DNA of 19,889 nucleotides from Desulfuromonadaceae bacterium (GCA_003250235.1 QKGY01000376.1:1-19889), one strand, 5' to 3'. Counted from the stretch's first letter, positions 7,273 through 16,542 are shown. Made by a program: numbers and translations. The notes: generated from the letters alone by a model not told the origin.

Positions 7273-8688
7273 TCACCTCCGTTTCCACTCGGTGTGAAAG
7301 GTTCCCTCGGCGTCGATCCGCTCATAGGTGTGGGCCCCGAAGTAATCCCGCTGTGCCTGGATCAGGTTGGTCGGCAGTCTGGCGCTGCGATACGCGTCCC
7401 AGTAGGCCAAAGCCCCCATGAGCCCCGGCACCGGGATCTCCAGCTCCGCCGCGGTCAGCACGCTATCGCGCAACGGTTTCTGCCGCGCCTGCAGCCAGGC
7501 GGCCAAATCCGGGTCGAGCAGCGGGTTGGCCAACTCCGGGTTGCGTCGAAAGGCGCTTCGCAGGTCCTTCAACAGCGCCGCGCGGATAATGCAGCCGCCC
7601 CGCCAGATGCGCGCGACCTCTTCCAGCATCAGCCCATACCCGTAGTGGTTCGAAGCCTGATGCAACAGGGCCATCCCCTGGGCGTAGGTGATGAGAAACG
7701 CCGCGCTCAGGCCGTCCTGCAGCGCCCGCACGACCGTCTCCCGGTCCCCCTTGAATGGCCCCACCGCCCTCGGGTAGAGGGCCGAGGCCGTCAGACGCTG
7801 CTGATCGAGGGCGGACAGGTCGCGCATATGAACCGCCAGGTCGATCACCGGGGCCGGGCTCTGGCGTTCGAGGGCCTCCTGCGAGGTCCACAGCCCCGTT
7901 CCCTTCTGGCGGGCGACATCGCGGATTCTGTCCACCAGGTCGGCGGCGCTGCGCTCATCTTTTCGGGCAAAGATATCGGCGGTGATCTCCATCAAAAAGC
8001 CATTGAGTTCCCCGTCGCTCCATTTCCGGTAAATCCCGTGCAGTTCCTTATTGCCGATGCCGAGCCCCCGCTTCATCAGGTCGTAGCTTTCGGCGATCAG
8101 CTGCATCAGCCCGTACTCGATGCCGTTGTGCACCATCTTGACGTAGTGGCCCGAAGCTCCCGGGCCGAGCCAGGTTACGCAGGGGTCGCCTTCCACCTTG
8201 GCCGCGACCGCTTCGAGCAGGGGTTTCACCCTCAGGTACGCTTCTTTCTCACCGCCCGGCATGAGGCTCGGTCCGCGCCGCGCCCCCTCTTCTCCCCCGG
8301 AGACCCCGACCCCCAGGTAATGGATGCCGATCCCTTTCAGCATCTCGCCGCGTCGCGCCGTGTCGGTAAAGTGCGAATTCCCCCCGTCGAGGATCAGGTC
8401 TCCCGGCGCCAGCAGAGGCCTCAGCCCGTCGATGACGGCGTCGACCGCCGCCCCCGCCGGCACCAGCAGCATCACCGCTCTCGGCGATTCCAGGTGACTC
8501 ACCAGGGCCTGCAGATCGCCGTAGCCCGATACGCGCTTTCCGCCGCCTTCGCGGATCAGGGCTTCCACCTTTGCCGCGTCCCGATCGAACCCGGCCACGG
8601 GCACGCCCTTGTCCGCCATATTGAGCAGCAGATTGCGTCCCATCACGCCGAGGCCGATCATGCCGATTTTCGCTTTGCTATCCGTCAT
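7273..8688 (-). CDS. gnd: 6-phosphogluconate dehydrogenase, decarboxylating
   Basis: This 471-residue enzyme performs the NADP-dependent oxidative decarboxylation of 6-phosphogluconate to ribulose-5-phosphate. The N-terminal Rossmann motif is GLGVMGRNLLLNMADKG (12-28). Further on come VSGGEEGARRGPSLMPGG (substrate site), KMVHNGIEYGLMQLIAES (catalytic Lys and Asn), and near residue 260 the family signature ending in QKGTGLW. The ATG at 8688 follows AAGGA and gives the usual start TDSKAKIGMIGLG. The open frame extends about 94 residues further upstream, but that part is Arg-rich shadow of rpiB. The length equals the 468-482 typical of this long, E. coli-type form. It lies 32 nt downstream of rpiB and 8 nt upstream of zwf. 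Confidence 0.97.
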   Translation of the reverse strand: MTDSKAKIGMIGLGVMGRNLLLNMADKGVPVAGFDRDAAKVEALIREGGGKRVSGYGDLQALVSHLESPRAVMLLVPAGAAVDAVIDGLRPLLAPGDLILDGGNSHFTDTARRGEMLKGIGIHYLGVGVSGGEEGARRGPSLMPGGEKEAYLRVKPLLEAVAAKVEGDPCVTWLGPGASGHYVKMVHNGIEYGLMQLIAESYDLMKRGLGIGNKELHGIYRKWSDGELNGFLMEITADIFARKDERSAADLVDRIRDVARQKGTGLWTSQEALERQSPAPVIDLAVHMRDLSALDQQRLTASALYPRAVGPFKGDRETVVRALQDGLSAAFLITYAQGMALLHQASNHYGYGLMLEEVARIWRGGCIIRAALLKDLRSAFRRNPELANPLLDPDLAAWLQARQKPLRDSVLTAAELEIPVPGLMGALAYWDAYRSARLPTNLIQAQRDYFGAHTYERIDAEGTFHTEWKRR

Positions 8689-8720
8689 GGTCCTTGTCCC
8701 TTCGATGATTATTGTCACCT

Positions 8721-9188
8721 TCACCCTTCGAAGCGGCGCATCTTGTCGAGCCGCCGAAGGTGCCGGGGAGCTCCGGAGAAGCGGGCCTGCAGAAAGACCC
8801 GCACCAGGTCCCGGGCCAGGGCGGCGCCGATGACGCGCGCTCCGAAACAGATCAGGTTCATGTCGTCGTCTTCCACCCCCTGGTGTGCCGAGAACATATC
8901 GTGAACCAGCGCGGCGCGAACGCCCCTGACCTTGTTGGCAACGATGCTGGCGCCGACGCCGCTGCCGCACAGGGCGATGCCGCGAGCCACAACGCCTGCG
9001 GCAATATCCTGCGCCAGGGGAGCGATAAAGTCCGGGTAGTCATCTGCCGGGTCGAGACGCAACGCGCCGTAATCTTTCACCGCATAACCCCAGCTTTCAA
9101 GCGCCGGGATCAGATCGGCTTTCAGGGTAAACCCGCCATGATCCGCGGCGATGCCGATGGGGCGGTTCTCCTGTTCTCTCTCTGCCAT
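8721..9188 (-). CDS. rpiB: Ribose-5-phosphate isomerase B (RpiB/LacA/LacB family)
   Basis: This is a 155-residue protein beginning MAEREQENRPIGIAADHGG. The phosphate and ring-opening His are in AADHGG (14-19), the catalytic Cys in LCGSGVGASI (Cys74) and the second His in ALVHDMFSA (93-101). The GARVIG segment (116-121) and the arginine-rich end are also typical. The enzyme interconverts ribulose-5-phosphate and ribose-5-phosphate, which suits the next gene, gnd, whose product is ribulose-5-phosphate. ATG 9188 has AAAGGAG upstream, but 12 nt away, which is rather far. In the sequence as given, this frame is open continuously into the glucoamylase, so a glucoamylase-RpiB fusion would be read unless the frameshift near 9266 is corrected. 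The restored glucoamylase stop at 9215 leaves a normal 26-nt gap. An LacA/B-like substrate is less likely in this context. Confidence 0.92.
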   Translation of the reverse strand: MAEREQENRPIGIAADHGGFTLKADLIPALESWGYAVKDYGALRLDPADDYPDFIAPLAQDIAAGVVARGIALCGSGVGASIVANKVRGVRAALVHDMFSAHQGVEDDDMNLICFGARVIGAALARDLVRVFLQARFSGAPRHLRRLDKMRRFEG

Positions 9189-9214
9189 GGCGTTGGCGAT
9201 CTCCTTTCCCCCTC

Positions 9215-11624
9215 TTACGGGGCCTCGATACGCACGATGAAGTCCGTGCCTTCCCAGCGCCGGCTGTTCCGGCCAGTACAGGGTAAAGACGACGGCGTCT
9301 CCGGCCTTGGCCTGCTCGGTCGGCAGGTCGACGACATGGATCCCCAGGCCCGTATCGGTCGTATCCACATCCTGCGTGGTGCGCCAGTTATCCAGACTCC
9401 AGTGAATGCGGGCCGGCGCCAGCACCTCCAGACGCAGGATCTTGCCGGCCGGCATGACGCGGCACTTATGGTTGAAGCGCCAGGAAACCAGCCTGGACGG
9501 GGAATGCTGCCGAAGGTAGCGCGCCACCGTCTGCGGGGGCATGTCGAAAACTCTCTTCTCCTCCAAGGAGCGGCAGAGCTTGATATATTCGGCGTGTGCC
9601 CACACCAGAGGCATCGCCGACCCGGAAGCCCTCCCCGCGAACAGTTCGCGCTCCGGAATATCGGCACTGTCCCAGATCTGCTCGGGCAGCAGGCCGTTTT
9701 CCCCGGCGAAGCGCTCCAGAGCACCGAGCAGTTCTCGGGCCATTTCGTTTCTTCCCGCCGCCAGTTCGTAATGGGCCCGCTCGCCGGTCAGCAGCGGCCA
9801 GGGACGCCCCACCCCCGTACCGTCAAAGGGCGAGCCGTCCTCATGCTCCCCGTAGCCGTCGTCATTGTAGCGATGCCAGGCCGGGCCGCGGGGGGTTTCG
9901 ACCTTGAGCAGGGCATCGATCACCTTGAGGGTGTTGACGATGCGGGGATCTCCGGCCTCGCGAAGCCCGAACCGCACCAGAGCCAGCGCATCCGGACTGA
10001 TGATGTGCGCCGCCGCTTCGGAGCTCTGGCCCGGAGGACGGTTCTTGATCGCCACGAATCCACCCGAAGGCGAGGCTGCGTCGCCTGCATCGGGAGGGGC
10101 GATGCGGACGTAGTACCCTTCCACCTCATGTTCCTTGGCGAGGTCCGTATTCGTCACATAGGTCCATCGCTCGATCGCCTCGTTCCAGGTATCGGCGGTC
10201 TCCCGTAAATACCGGGGCAGTGTCGTCTCTCCGGATTCCTCGAGCATATCGGCGGCGGCCAACAGGGCGGCAATCTCGGCGGCCAGCGTAAAGGGGGAAT
10301 AACCGGGGTCCTCTTCCCAGCGGTCCTGGCAGGTGACCGGGCCGTTGCGTACCAGATATCCGGCCGCCGCACGGATCATGGGGCGGTATGTCGCCAATCC
10401 GCCGTCCTTCAGGGCCCCTTCGCGCCATGCCAGATCCACCAGGAGAATGGGCAACGCCGTTTCATCCATCTGTACCCCGTCCCAGTAGGCGGTGCCGTCC
10501 ATCCACATGTTCTGCATCCAGTGTCCGTCCGCCTCCTGGTTGGTCTGCAGATAGCGCAGGGCCCTTCTGACATCGGCAAACGCGCCCGCCGCCAGAAGGC
10601 CTCCGGTGGCCTCGACCAGATCCCGCGGCCATACCAGGTGATACCCTCCCAGGTCTTCATCTCCCTTGGCGAACCCCCAGGGGACGGACAGGCTGGCGAT
10701 CTGGCCGCCCGGAAAGCGTTTTTCCTCGTGACAACGCAGAATCGCCGCACTCAGGCGGTACAGGGAATTCTCTTGTGCTGCGGTGTCGGCCTTCAGGCCT
10801 TTCAAGGTTTCCTGCCAGCCCTGCCAGGCCTTCACGTAAGCGTCGAGGGCCGAGGGAAACCCTTCCAGCAGGCTGGCCCGCGCCCGGTGACCCGCCTCGG
10901 CCGCATTGGCCCCGAACCCCAGGGCAAGAACAACCCCCTTTTGTGCTTCATCGACATCGAGCTCCCCGGTCAAGCCGAGATTTCCGTCGTCCGCACGAAG
11001 ATTGATCGTGGTAAGCCGTTTGTTGCGGTTCAAATCCTGCCAGCCGTCGGAAACACCGGCATAGCCGACCGAACAGGCGCCCCACGGAACCGAGCAGGCC
11101 AGGGCCAGAGCGGTACCGTTGCGCTCGGCAAACAGCATGGGAACCCCTTTGAACTCTCCGACCCAACCGCGGTTGCCATAGCCGTGGTTGTCCAGATGCG
11201 GAGCGAGCAGGACATACAGACGATAAGGGGCTGACGTATTTTTCAGAGGAACGAAGCGTATCCGCTGCAGCAGCACATCGCGCCGGGGATCGGTGAGGAT
11301 TTCTTTCTCAATGCGATACATCCCCCGGCGGCATTCATTGACGAGCCGATACCCGGGAACGCCATCGGTCAGGCAGGTCTGCCGGCTCTGTGTATCCCTT
11401 TTTTCCTCGCTGAAAAACACCTGCCCATCGGTCACGACCAGACCGGTATCGCGAATGGCGGCTTTGTCGATGCGCGGATAATAGACTTCGTTCAGAATGC
11501 CGTGGCTCAGGGTAAACCACACCCGGCTGTTGCGATTCAGAGACGTCCCCACCCCGCTTTTGGCGCTGGATGTCCAGCGGGGAACAATCCCCGGACCGCC
11601 TGATGCGAGGGAATTCGTTTTCAT
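9215..11624 (-). CDS. GH15 glucoamylase / glucodextranase-like protein, with +1 frameshift near its 3' end
   Basis: With one base skipped near 9266, this is an 802-residue protein. Without the skip, it runs in frame into rpiB as a 967-residue fusion. ATG 11624 has AAAGGAG upstream. There is no signal peptide, so it is probably cytoplasmic. The N-terminal beta-sandwich domain carries GIVPRWTSSAKSGVGTSL and RVWFTLSHGILNEVYYPR. The (alpha/alpha)6 catalytic barrel has LVWPRDLVEATGG (about residue 330), YWDGVQMDET (about 385, general acid Glu) and LVWAHAEYIKL (about 675, catalytic base Glu). It should release glucose from the ends of alpha-1,4- or alpha-1,6-glucans such as glycogen. It heads the oxidative pentose phosphate operon. 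The proper C-terminal end WEGTDFIVRIEAP and stop at 9217-9215 are in the +1 frame. Confidence 0.88.
9259..9273. repeat. Small hairpin at the glucoamylase frameshift site
   Basis: GCCGG (9259-9263) and CCGGC (9269-9273) are perfect inverted repeats separated by 5 nt. The extra base that shifts the glucoamylase frame lies in this loop or arm (9264-9269). Such a hairpin can favour replication slippage, base-calling error or ribosomal frameshifting. Confidence 0.7.
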
Positions 11625-11803
11625 GGGTGCTCCTTTACGAAACAATCGGTTCCGTATCGGCTGTTGGTCATCCGTATCCGGACAACCTTAACGGCGTTTG
11701 CGTCCTTGGTTAATCCTGCTTGTTGCTTATCACAATTCTGCGCATTTACCACCCGAGGCTCCCACGCCCACCGGCGCATCGTCCCTCGGATACTTCTTAC
11801 CCG

Positions 11804-11819
11804 TGCATAGGACATACCA
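11804..11819 (-). promoter_or_regulatory. Possible sigma54-type promoter for the glucoamylase operon
   Basis: On the minus strand, TGGTATGTCCTATGCA has GG and GC separated by exactly 10 nt and fits TGGCACGNNNNTTGCW at 9 of 12 defined positions. No good sigma70 pair was found nearby. The only support is motif and position, and no enhancer-binding site was identified. Confidence 0.3.
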
Positions 11820-11860
11820 GTAAAGTCTAATGATTTTAGCTGATTACAATGGACTATCCA

Positions 11861-11875
11861 GGGGCATTCTGCCCC
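11861..11875. repeat. Short GC hairpin next to the terminator
   Basis: GGGGCA (11861-11866) and TGCCCC (11870-11875) form a 6-bp stem with a 3-nt loop, 10 nt beyond the main terminator in the direction of the efflux operon transcript. It may be a second transcript-end structure. Confidence 0.4.
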
Positions 11876-11884
11876 ATTGAGGCA

Positions 11885-11919
11885 AAAAGCCCCGGTTTCG
11901 TCTAAAAACCGGGGCTTTT
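11885..11919 (-). terminator. Rho-independent terminator of the efflux operon
   Basis: AAAAGCCCCGGTTT (11885-11898) and AAACCGGGGCTTTT (11906-11919) form a perfect 14-bp stem with a 7-nt loop. On the minus strand the stem ends in a T-run (complement of 11884-11888), 43 nt past the stop codon at 11963. The symmetrical A/T flanks would allow it to work in both directions. Confidence 0.9.
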
Positions 11920-11962
11920 CAATGGCACCCTCTTAGGGAGAGCGCGCTATGGGAAGCGATCT

Positions 11963-13384
11963 TCAGGAACCGCCGCCACCAAGAACCTTGTAGAAGGTCA
12001 CCAGGTTGGTGAGCCGCGACAAACGTACAGTGATCAGACTCTGCTCGGCCCCGTAGAGCGAACGCTGGGAATCGAGAACGTTCAGATAGTTATCCACCCC
12101 TTTTTCGTAACGGACCTGGGACAGGCGGTAGCTTTGCTCCGTCGCCTCTTTCAGAGACTGCTGCGCCGACACCTGTTCCTCGATGGTCGCCTGTAGCGCC
12201 AGGGCATCCGAGACCTCGCGGAACGCCACCTGGATGGCCTTTTCATACTGGGCCACGGCAATGTCCCGGTCCGTCTTCGCCACCTGGAGATTGGCCCGAT
12301 TGCTGCCGGCGTTGAAGATGGGCAAAGTGACCCGGGGTACGAAATTCCAGGACAGGGAGCCGGAACCGAAGAGCCCCGACAGATCGCTGCTGCCGCTGCC
12401 TACGGAGCTGGTCAGGGTGATCGTCGGGAAAAATGCAGCCCGAGCTGCACCGATATTGGCATTGGCACCCCTGAGAACATGTTCGGCCTGGAGAATATCC
12501 GGGCGGCTGAGCAGGACCTCGGACGGCAGCCCGGGGCTGATCTCCTGCAGCGAAGTCAGCCGTTCACTCAGCGAGGTCGGCAGGGAATCCGCCGATGGGG
12601 AGGCCCCGACCACCAGCGTCAACGCATTCTGATCCTGTGCTACCAGAGTGGTGTACCGGGCGATATCGAGTCGGGCCGCGTCGACACTGGTTTGCGCCTG
12701 GTACAGTTCGAGGGCCGACGCCACGCCGGCGTCGAAACGGCTCTTGATCAGTCTGTAGGAGGCCTGCTGACTGCTCAGGGTTTCCTCGGCGAGCTGGAGC
12801 CTCTCCTTATCGGCGGCCAGATTCAGGTAGCTGGTGGCGACCTGGGCAATCAGGCTGATCTGCACGCTGCGACGAGCCTGCTCTGTCGCAAGGTACTGAT
12901 CCAAAGCCTGGGCCTTGAGACTGCGGACCCGACCGAACAGATCCAGCTCATACGAGCTGACGCCGATCCCCACGGTGTACTGGTGTAGTACTTGCGCCTG
13001 ACCCGTTCCGGAGAAGTCCTCGGGGACCCGCTTGGCCGTGGCATCGGCCGTCCCGTCAACTTTCGGGAAAAGGTCCGACCGCTGAATCTGGTATTGCGCC
13101 CTGGAGCGCTCGATATTCAGGACGGCGACGCGCAGGTCACGGTTGTTGTCCAGAGCCTGTTCTATCAGCTTCTGCAATTGCGCATCGACAAAATAGTCCC
13201 TCCAGGGGATCTGCGCCAGGGGCTGCCCGGGCTTTTCCTCCGGATTGACCTTGGCGGTATCGGTCCAGTCCGAGGCAACCGGCATATCCGGTCGGGTGTA
13301 TTGCGGGGCCAGGGTAGAACACCCTGCCAGAAAAATTGCCATGACCGCGGGAAGAAAGCGGGCTTTAAAAATGCCTGTCATCAT
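11963..13384 (-). CDS. Outer-membrane efflux lipoprotein (OprM/NodT family TolC-like factor)
   Basis: This 473-residue protein has a lipoprotein signal peptide. The lipobox LAGC gives Cys22 as the lipidated residue, after the hydrophobic stretch FLPAVMAIFLAG. The mature part has two OEP repeats, as in the trimeric beta-barrel and alpha-tunnel channels: YELDLFGRVRSLKAQALDQYL is typical of the first half, and PTITLTSSVGSGSSDLSGLF with LPIFNAGSNRANLQVAKTD of the second. It forms the outer-membrane exit duct of the RND pump encoded upstream. The first ATG (13384) overlaps the permease stop as ATGA. A second in-frame ATG follows immediately (13381) and is better spaced from GGAGGTGA, so either may be used. 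The strong terminator follows. Confidence 0.95.
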   Translation of the reverse strand: MMTGIFKARFLPAVMAIFLAGCSTLAPQYTRPDMPVASDWTDTAKVNPEEKPGQPLAQIPWRDYFVDAQLQKLIEQALDNNRDLRVAVLNIERSRAQYQIQRSDLFPKVDGTADATAKRVPEDFSGTGQAQVLHQYTVGIGVSSYELDLFGRVRSLKAQALDQYLATEQARRSVQISLIAQVATSYLNLAADKERLQLAEETLSSQQASYRLIKSRFDAGVASALELYQAQTSVDAARLDIARYTTLVAQDQNALTLVVGASPSADSLPTSLSERLTSLQEISPGLPSEVLLSRPDILQAEHVLRGANANIGAARAAFFPTITLTSSVGSGSSDLSGLFGSGSLSWNFVPRVTLPIFNAGSNRANLQVAKTDRDIAVAQYEKAIQVAFREVSDALALQATIEEQVSAQQSLKEATEQSYRLSQVRYEKGVDNYLNVLDSQRSLYGAEQSLITVRLSRLTNLVTFYKVLGGGGS

Positions 13385-16300
13385 TTCACCTCCACAGGTC
13401 TGGCGGCAACCGCATGTTTCCTTCTGGCGAAGAGGCGGGACACCAGGACAAAGAAAAACGGGATGAAGAGCAGGTCGATAAAGGTCGCCGAAAGCAGACC
13501 GCCGGTGACCGCGGTGCCGATGGCGTTCTGGGCTGCGGCCCCGGCCCCCTTGGTCAACGCCAAGGGCAGGGTGCCGAAGAAAAACGCCAGAGACGTCATA
13601 ATAACCGGCCGCAACCTGATTTTGACGGCTGTCAGGGTCGCCTCCACCAATTCATGCCCCTGATGCAACTGGTCCTTGATGAACTGAATGATCAGGATGG
13701 CGTTTTTGGTGGACAACCCGACGGTGGTCAGCAAACCGATCTGCAGATAGACATCGTTGGGCAGAACCCGCAATGTCACCGCTGTCACCGCCCCTACCAG
13801 TCCGAGCGGCAGCATCAGCAGGTTGACAAAGGGGATTGTCCAGCTTTCATACAGGGCGGCGACGCTCAAAAACACCACCAGCAAGGAGATCGCATAGAGA
13901 GCCGGAGCCTGAGCACCGGCCTTTTTCTCCTCATAGGACAGCCCGGTCCACTCGTAACCGATTCCGGGCGGCAGACTGGCGGCCATCTTCTCCATCTCGA
14001 GCATCGCCTCACCGGTACTTAACCCAGGAGCCGCCTGCCCCATGATCTCACGGGACGGAAGGCCATTGTAGCGCTCCAGCCTTGGCGAGGCATATTGCCA
14101 GTGGGCGGTGGAAAAGGCCGAAAACGGCACCATTTCGCCCGTGTCGTTGCGTACATACCATTGGTTGATGTCTTCCGGCACCATACGATATTGAGCGTCC
14201 GATTGAATGTAAACCCTCTTGACCCGGCCGTTCTGGATAAAGTCGTTAATATACGAGCCACCCCAGGCCGTACTCAGGACGCTATTGATGTCCGCCAGCG
14301 AGATTCCGAGGGCTCCGGCCCGCACATCATCGATATCCAATTTGAACTCAGGGGAATCGTCCTGACCGTTAGGGCGCACCGCAACCAGTTTGGGATTTTT
14401 CATGGCCATGCCGAGGAGCTGGTTACGCGCCTGCATCAGCTTGTCATGTCCCAAACCAGCCCGATCCTGTAACTGGAAATCGAAGCCGTTGGCCTGACCC
14501 AATTCGATAACAGCCGGGGGCGAAAAAGCGAAGGCCATTCCGTCACGAATGGTTGAGAAGGCCATCATAGCCCGTCCTGCCACCGCTGTGGATTTCAGAT
14601 TGGGCGACTTGCGCAAGCTCCAATCCTTGAGTTTCACAAAGGCCAGCCCCATATTCTGGCCGCGACCGGCAAAACTGAATCCCGCTACGGTGATGATGGC
14701 TTCGACCGCATCGGGTTCATCGACCAAAAAGTGCTTTTCGACCTGTTCGATCACCTTGATGGTTCGATCCTGAGTCGCACCGGCCGGCAATTGGATCTGG
14801 CAGATGAGAAAGCCCTGGTCCTCGTCAGGCAAAAACGCGGTAGGAAGCCGTAGGAAGAAAAAGGCCATGGCGGCGACGATCGCCGAGTAAACGACCAGAT
14901 AACGGATTGGTTTGCTGAAAGAACGGCCGACGATCCGCTCGTACTGCCCTCTGGCTCGGTCGAAAACCCTGTTGAACCAGCGGAAAAACTGGCAGAACCA
15001 CCCGCATTCCCCCGGCTCATGTCCCTTTTCAATCGGTTTGAGCAGCGTGGAGCATAAGGCCGGCGTCAGGATCATGGCCACCAACACGGAGAGAATCATA
15101 GCCGCGATGATGGTGATGGAAAACTGCCGGTAAATGACCCCGGTCGATCCGCCGAAGAAGGCCATCGGCAGAAAAACGGCCGTCAACACCGTGGCAATCC
15201 CCCACAGGGCGCTGGTAATCTGTCCCATCGACTTGATGGTGGCGTCGTGGGGCGAGAGTCCCTCTTCGGACATGATCCTCTCGACGTTCTCCACCACCAC
15301 GATGGCATCGTCGACCAGCAAGCCGATGACAATAACCAGAGCGAACATGGTCAGGGTATTGATCGAAAATCCAGCAACAGCCAGAACCCCCATGGTCCCC
15401 AGCAGCACTACCGGCACGGCAATGGTCGGGATGAGAGTGGCACGGATATTCTGCAAAAACAAAAACATGATGAGGAAGACCAGGCACACCGCTTCGATCA
15501 GGGTGCGAACCACCTCTTCAATGGAGATCTTGATAAACGGGGTGGTGTCGTAAGGATAGACGACCTTCATGCCGGCTGGGAAATATTTTTCCAACTCGGC
15601 CATCTTGGCCTTGACCCGATTTCCTGTGTCAAGCGCATTGGCACCGGCAGCCAGTCGGATCGCCATACCACCAATCGGTTTTCCCTTGTAGCGACCCTCG
15701 ATCCCGTAATTCTCCGTGCCGATTTTCGCCTCGGCCACATCCTTGAGCCGGACCGTCGAGCCGTCGGTATTGGTGCGCAGGATGATGTCGTCAAACTGCT
15801 CGGGGGTCTGCAGCAACGTGCGTGCGGTGATCGTGGCATTGAGCTGCTGCCCCTTCTCAGCCGGCATGGCGCCGAACTGGCCGGCGGAAACCTGGACGTT
15901 CTGCGCCTGTACCGCATTGATGACGTCGGTGGCCGTCAGGTGAAAGTTGTTCAGCTTGACGGGATTGAGCCAGATTCGCATGGCGTTCTGGGTACCGAAC
16001 AGCTGCACCTCGCCAACCCCTTCGACCCGGCTGATGATGTCCTGTACGTTGGAGACCATGTAGTCGGTCAGGGCGTTGCGGTCCATCGAACCGTCTTCCG
16101 ACACGACACCGATAATCAGCAGGAAGTTCCGGGTCGACTTGACCACCTGAATCCCCTGTTTCTGCACGATCTGCGGCAGAAGGGGGGTAGCCAGCTGCAG
16201 TTTGTTCTGGACCTGCACCTGGGCAATGTTCGGATCGGTGCCCGCCTTGAAGGTCAGGTTGATCGCCACGGCCCCGGCCGAGTCGCTGGTCGAGGACATG

Positions 16301-16530
16301 TAGATCAGGTTATCGATTCCGTTCAGTTTCTGCTCGATGACCTGGGTCACCGTATCCTGAACGGTCTGGGCCGAGGCTCCCGGATAGGTCGCGTTAATGG
16401 AGATCTGCGGCGGCGCGATGGGTGGATATTGGGAAACCGGCAGGGTCTTGATGGCCAGAAGACCGGCCAGCATGACCATTATAGCGATGACCCAGGCAAA
16501 AATAGGCCTATTTATGAAAAAACGTGGCAT
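13381..16530 (-). CDS. RND multidrug efflux permease (HAE1/AcrB-MexB family)
   Basis: This 1049-residue inner-membrane proton antiporter has the normal length of the family and 12 membrane helices with two large periplasmic loops. It begins PRFFINRPIFAWVIAIMVML (helix 1), continues with LPVSQYPPIAPPQISINATY, and has the paired acidic residues of helix 4 in GLLVDDAIVVVENVERIM and the helix 10 Lys in STKNAILIIQF. These are the proton-relay residues of AcrB. The ATG at 16530 has AAAGGAG upstream and lies 12 nt after the fusion-protein stop. The sequence class (HAE1) predicts export of amphiphilic drugs, solvents, dyes or bile-like compounds, not metals. The natural substrate cannot be told from sequence. 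Confidence 0.97.
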   Translation of the reverse strand: MPRFFINRPIFAWVIAIMVMLAGLLAIKTLPVSQYPPIAPPQISINATYPGASAQTVQDTVTQVIEQKLNGIDNLIYMSSTSDSAGAVAINLTFKAGTDPNIAQVQVQNKLQLATPLLPQIVQKQGIQVVKSTRNFLLIIGVVSEDGSMDRNALTDYMVSNVQDIISRVEGVGEVQLFGTQNAMRIWLNPVKLNNFHLTATDVINAVQAQNVQVSAGQFGAMPAEKGQQLNATITARTLLQTPEQFDDIILRTNTDGSTVRLKDVAEAKIGTENYGIEGRYKGKPIGGMAIRLAAGANALDTGNRVKAKMAELEKYFPAGMKVVYPYDTTPFIKISIEEVVRTLIEAVCLVFLIMFLFLQNIRATLIPTIAVPVVLLGTMGVLAVAGFSINTLTMFALVIVIGLLVDDAIVVVENVERIMSEEGLSPHDATIKSMGQITSALWGIATVLTAVFLPMAFFGGSTGVIYRQFSITIIAAMILSVLVAMILTPALCSTLLKPIEKGHEPGECGWFCQFFRWFNRVFDRARGQYERIVGRSFSKPIRYLVVYSAIVAAMAFFFLRLPTAFLPDEDQGFLICQIQLPAGATQDRTIKVIEQVEKHFLVDEPDAVEAIITVAGFSFAGRGQNMGLAFVKLKDWSLRKSPNLKSTAVAGRAMMAFSTIRDGMAFAFSPPAVIELGQANGFDFQLQDRAGLGHDKLMQARNQLLGMAMKNPKLVAVRPNGQDDSPEFKLDIDDVRAGALGISLADINSVLSTAWGGSYINDFIQNGRVKRVYIQSDAQYRMVPEDINQWYVRNDTGEMVPFSAFSTAHWQYASPRLERYNGLPSREIMGQAAPGLSTGEAMLEMEKMAASLPPGIGYEWTGLSYEEKKAGAQAPALYAISLLVVFLSVAALYESWTIPFVNLLMLPLGLVGAVTAVTLRVLPNDVYLQIGLLTTVGLSTKNAILIIQFIKDQLHQGHELVEATLTAVKIRLRPVIMTSLAFFFGTLPLALTKGAGAAAQNAIGTAVTGGLLSATFIDLLFIPFFFVLVSRLFARRKHAVAARPVEVK

Positions 16531-16542
16531 GAAGCGGCTCCT

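Larger units (their letters stand above)
11625..11962. other. Upstream region of the glucoamylase operon
   Basis: This 338-bp gap contains no recognisable gene. It holds the ribosome binding site (AAAGGAG), a leader of roughly 165 nt if the sigma54-like site at 11804-11819 is real, and the terminator of the efflux operon. On the minus strand, about 40-65 nt before the ATG, GGTTGTCC and GGATGACC can pair with G-U wobbles around a 6-nt loop. I could not match the leader to a known riboswitch class. Confidence 0.5.

Noticed and set aside
7255..8904. 549-codon plus-strand open frame over gnd and rpiB
   Set aside because: It is the shadow of gnd, which carries full family motifs on the minus strand. 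The composition is Arg/Pro/His-rich without domains.
8689..8970. Upstream extension of the gnd frame
   Set aside because: It is Arg/Gly-rich shadow of rpiB. The ATG at 8688 with AAGGA gives the normal enzyme start.
11640..11790. Possible c-di-GMP (GEMM) riboswitch, suggested by GGACGCAAACGCC
   Set aside because: The other conserved parts (GGCAAACC and the receptor stem) are absent, so the match is limited to one short word.
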